Origin: Clostridia bacterium
GTDB taxonomy: Bacteria; Bacillota; Sulfobacillia; SLMV01
Assembly (NCBI GenBank): GCA_007136565.1
Contig: SLGS01000156.1
Location: forward strand, 1-7,186
Length of the DNA stretch: 7,186 nt
Direction: 5' to 3'
The translations under genes were made by a program, and so were the position numbers. The notes beneath the pieces are model-generated. The model was not told where the DNA came from and did not search any database. It saw only the letters and a program-made list of their open reading frames with translations. Positions 6,344 to 7,186 of this stretch are shown here, piece after piece. Within the stretch, counting starts at the first letter, position 1. Every line of letters begins with the position of its first letter.

Positions 6344-7186
6344 TTGAAACCGACATACATCGCCACCCTCGGAAGGCTGTTGCCGGCAGTGGCTACCATC
6401 GTCTGGCTACTGAGCGTCGCGGGATCACCTGCGGGATTGGGATCAGTTTCTTCCATAATACGCCTCCTCGCCGCATGGTCCGTGACCGCATTGCTAGCCC
6501 AGTTCGCCCTGGCGTCGCGGGTGAAATCCATCGAGGAGAGCATAGGACAGGATCGGATGCTCAGATATCATCGATGGGTCGGCCGGGCCGCCATCCTCCT
6601 GGTCACGATCCACGTCGGCGTGGTCGTATACCGGGATCTACCCTCCGGACTCGCCCCCCTGCTCGCCGGGCACCGAATCCCGGGTATCGTCGCCCTGGGG
6701 ATCATGTTCATCACCGGATCCACCGCCTCTCTGCATCGCTTCCTCCGCATCCCCTACGAAACCTGGAAGGGAATCCACTACCTGAACTATTCGGTATTCC
6801 CACTGGTCCTCGTACACCTGACGGGGATTTCGAGGGGTGCAAACCCCCTGGCATACCTGTACTGGGTGGCCTTCGCCGGATACGTCACCCTGGTCACCCA
6901 TCGCGCGCTGGGACTTTGGAGGGTCCGACGGAATCCTTACTCCGTTTCCCGGGTGGTTCCCGAGGGACAAGACATTTGGAGCCTGTACTTCGAAGGTCCG
7001 CGCTTGGAACACGAGCCGGGACAATTCATGCACATCCAACTCCTGAGGGACGGCAAGTTGTCGTCATCGCACCCCTTCACGATCTCCTCGCCCCCCGCGT
7101 CCGGGACACTGCGGATATCCCCCAAGGAATCCGGGGACTTCACCTCGACCCTGGGCTCTACAGAAACAGGGGACGTGGCCTACATC
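6344..7186 (+). CDS. Ferric-reductase-like membrane flavocytochrome (partial, C-terminus off the right edge)
   Basis: 281 residues are visible. The N-terminal part has about six hydrophobic helices (near 9-28, 37-58, 77-98, 112-131, 145-165, 168-187), as in the ferric-reductase/NOX transmembrane domain. Two spaced histidine pairs fit the haem ligands: His76 and His90, and His145 and His158. After VRRNPYSVSRV (194-204) a ferredoxin-NADP-reductase-type FAD domain begins, with EPGQFMHIQL (224-233) and the FAD-binding motif HPFTISSPP (243-251). Such proteins move electrons from NAD(P)H through FAD and haem across the membrane to ferric iron, oxygen or another acceptor; the acceptor cannot be told here. 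TTG at 6344 is the start because GGAGGGG (6330-6336) lies 7 nt upstream and no in-frame ATG is close. The NAD(P)H domain, and any extra ferredoxin domain, would be beyond the edge. It lies 103 nt after niaR on the same strand, a possible but uncertain operon member. Confidence 0.88.
   Translation, partial: MKPTYIATLGRLLPAVATIVWLLSVAGSPAGLGSVSSIIRLLAAWSVTALLAQFALASRVKSIEESIGQDRMLRYHRWVGRAAILLVTIHVGVVVYRDLPSGLAPLLAGHRIPGIVALGIMFITGSTASLHRFLRIPYETWKGIHYLNYSVFPLVLVHLTGISRGANPLAYLYWVAFAGYVTLVTHRALGLWRVRRNPYSVSRVVPEGQDIWSLYFEGPRLEHEPGQFMHIQLLRDGKLSSSHPFTISSPPASGTLRISPKESGDFTSTLGSTETGDVAYI

Overview
This window looks like chromosomal DNA from a moderately high-G+C bacterium (roughly 60% G+C by eye). 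It has clear Shine-Dalgarno sequences, three TTG start codons among seven genes, and tightly packed operons. A NiaR-type (3H domain) NAD regulator and a NadA with Bacillus-like cysteine spacing point to a Gram-positive or related lineage (Bacillota, Thermotogota and neighbours), but no gene fixes the phylum. I see no mobile element, tRNA, rRNA, CRISPR array or phage gene.

Left arm, minus strand, transcribed right to left (3684 to 1): a baeRF family 3 protein (an eRF1-like protein with a C-terminal L7Ae/eL30e-like domain), an M20-family amidohydrolase, and a tandem-domain isochorismatase-fold cysteine hydrolase that runs off the left edge. The gaps are 71 and 80 nt. The second gap holds a perfect 12-bp G+C hairpin (1102-1129) without a U-tract. 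The last two genes both encode likely amide-bond hydrolases and may act on related small molecules.

Centre, plus strand (3843 to 6240): a complete nadC-nadA-niaR operon with overlapping stop and start codons. NadA makes quinolinate, NadC converts it to nicotinate mononucleotide, and NiaR is expected to repress the operon when nicotinate-type effectors are plentiful. The divergent intergenic region 3685-3842 carries a likely promoter with a duplicated TTGACA, the most probable site of NiaR control. No L-aspartate oxidase or dehydrogenase gene lies in the window, so the iminoaspartate needed by NadA must come from elsewhere.

Right end, plus strand (6344 to edge): the start of a membrane flavocytochrome of the ferric-reductase family, with about six membrane helices, two histidine pairs for haem and the start of an FAD-binding domain.

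The most unusual items are the two-domain cysteine hydrolase, whose second copy has Asn where the catalytic Asp should be; the G+C hairpin between the two hydrolase genes; and the TTGACA-repeat control region next to a niaR gene. I did not find a clearly new multi-gene system.
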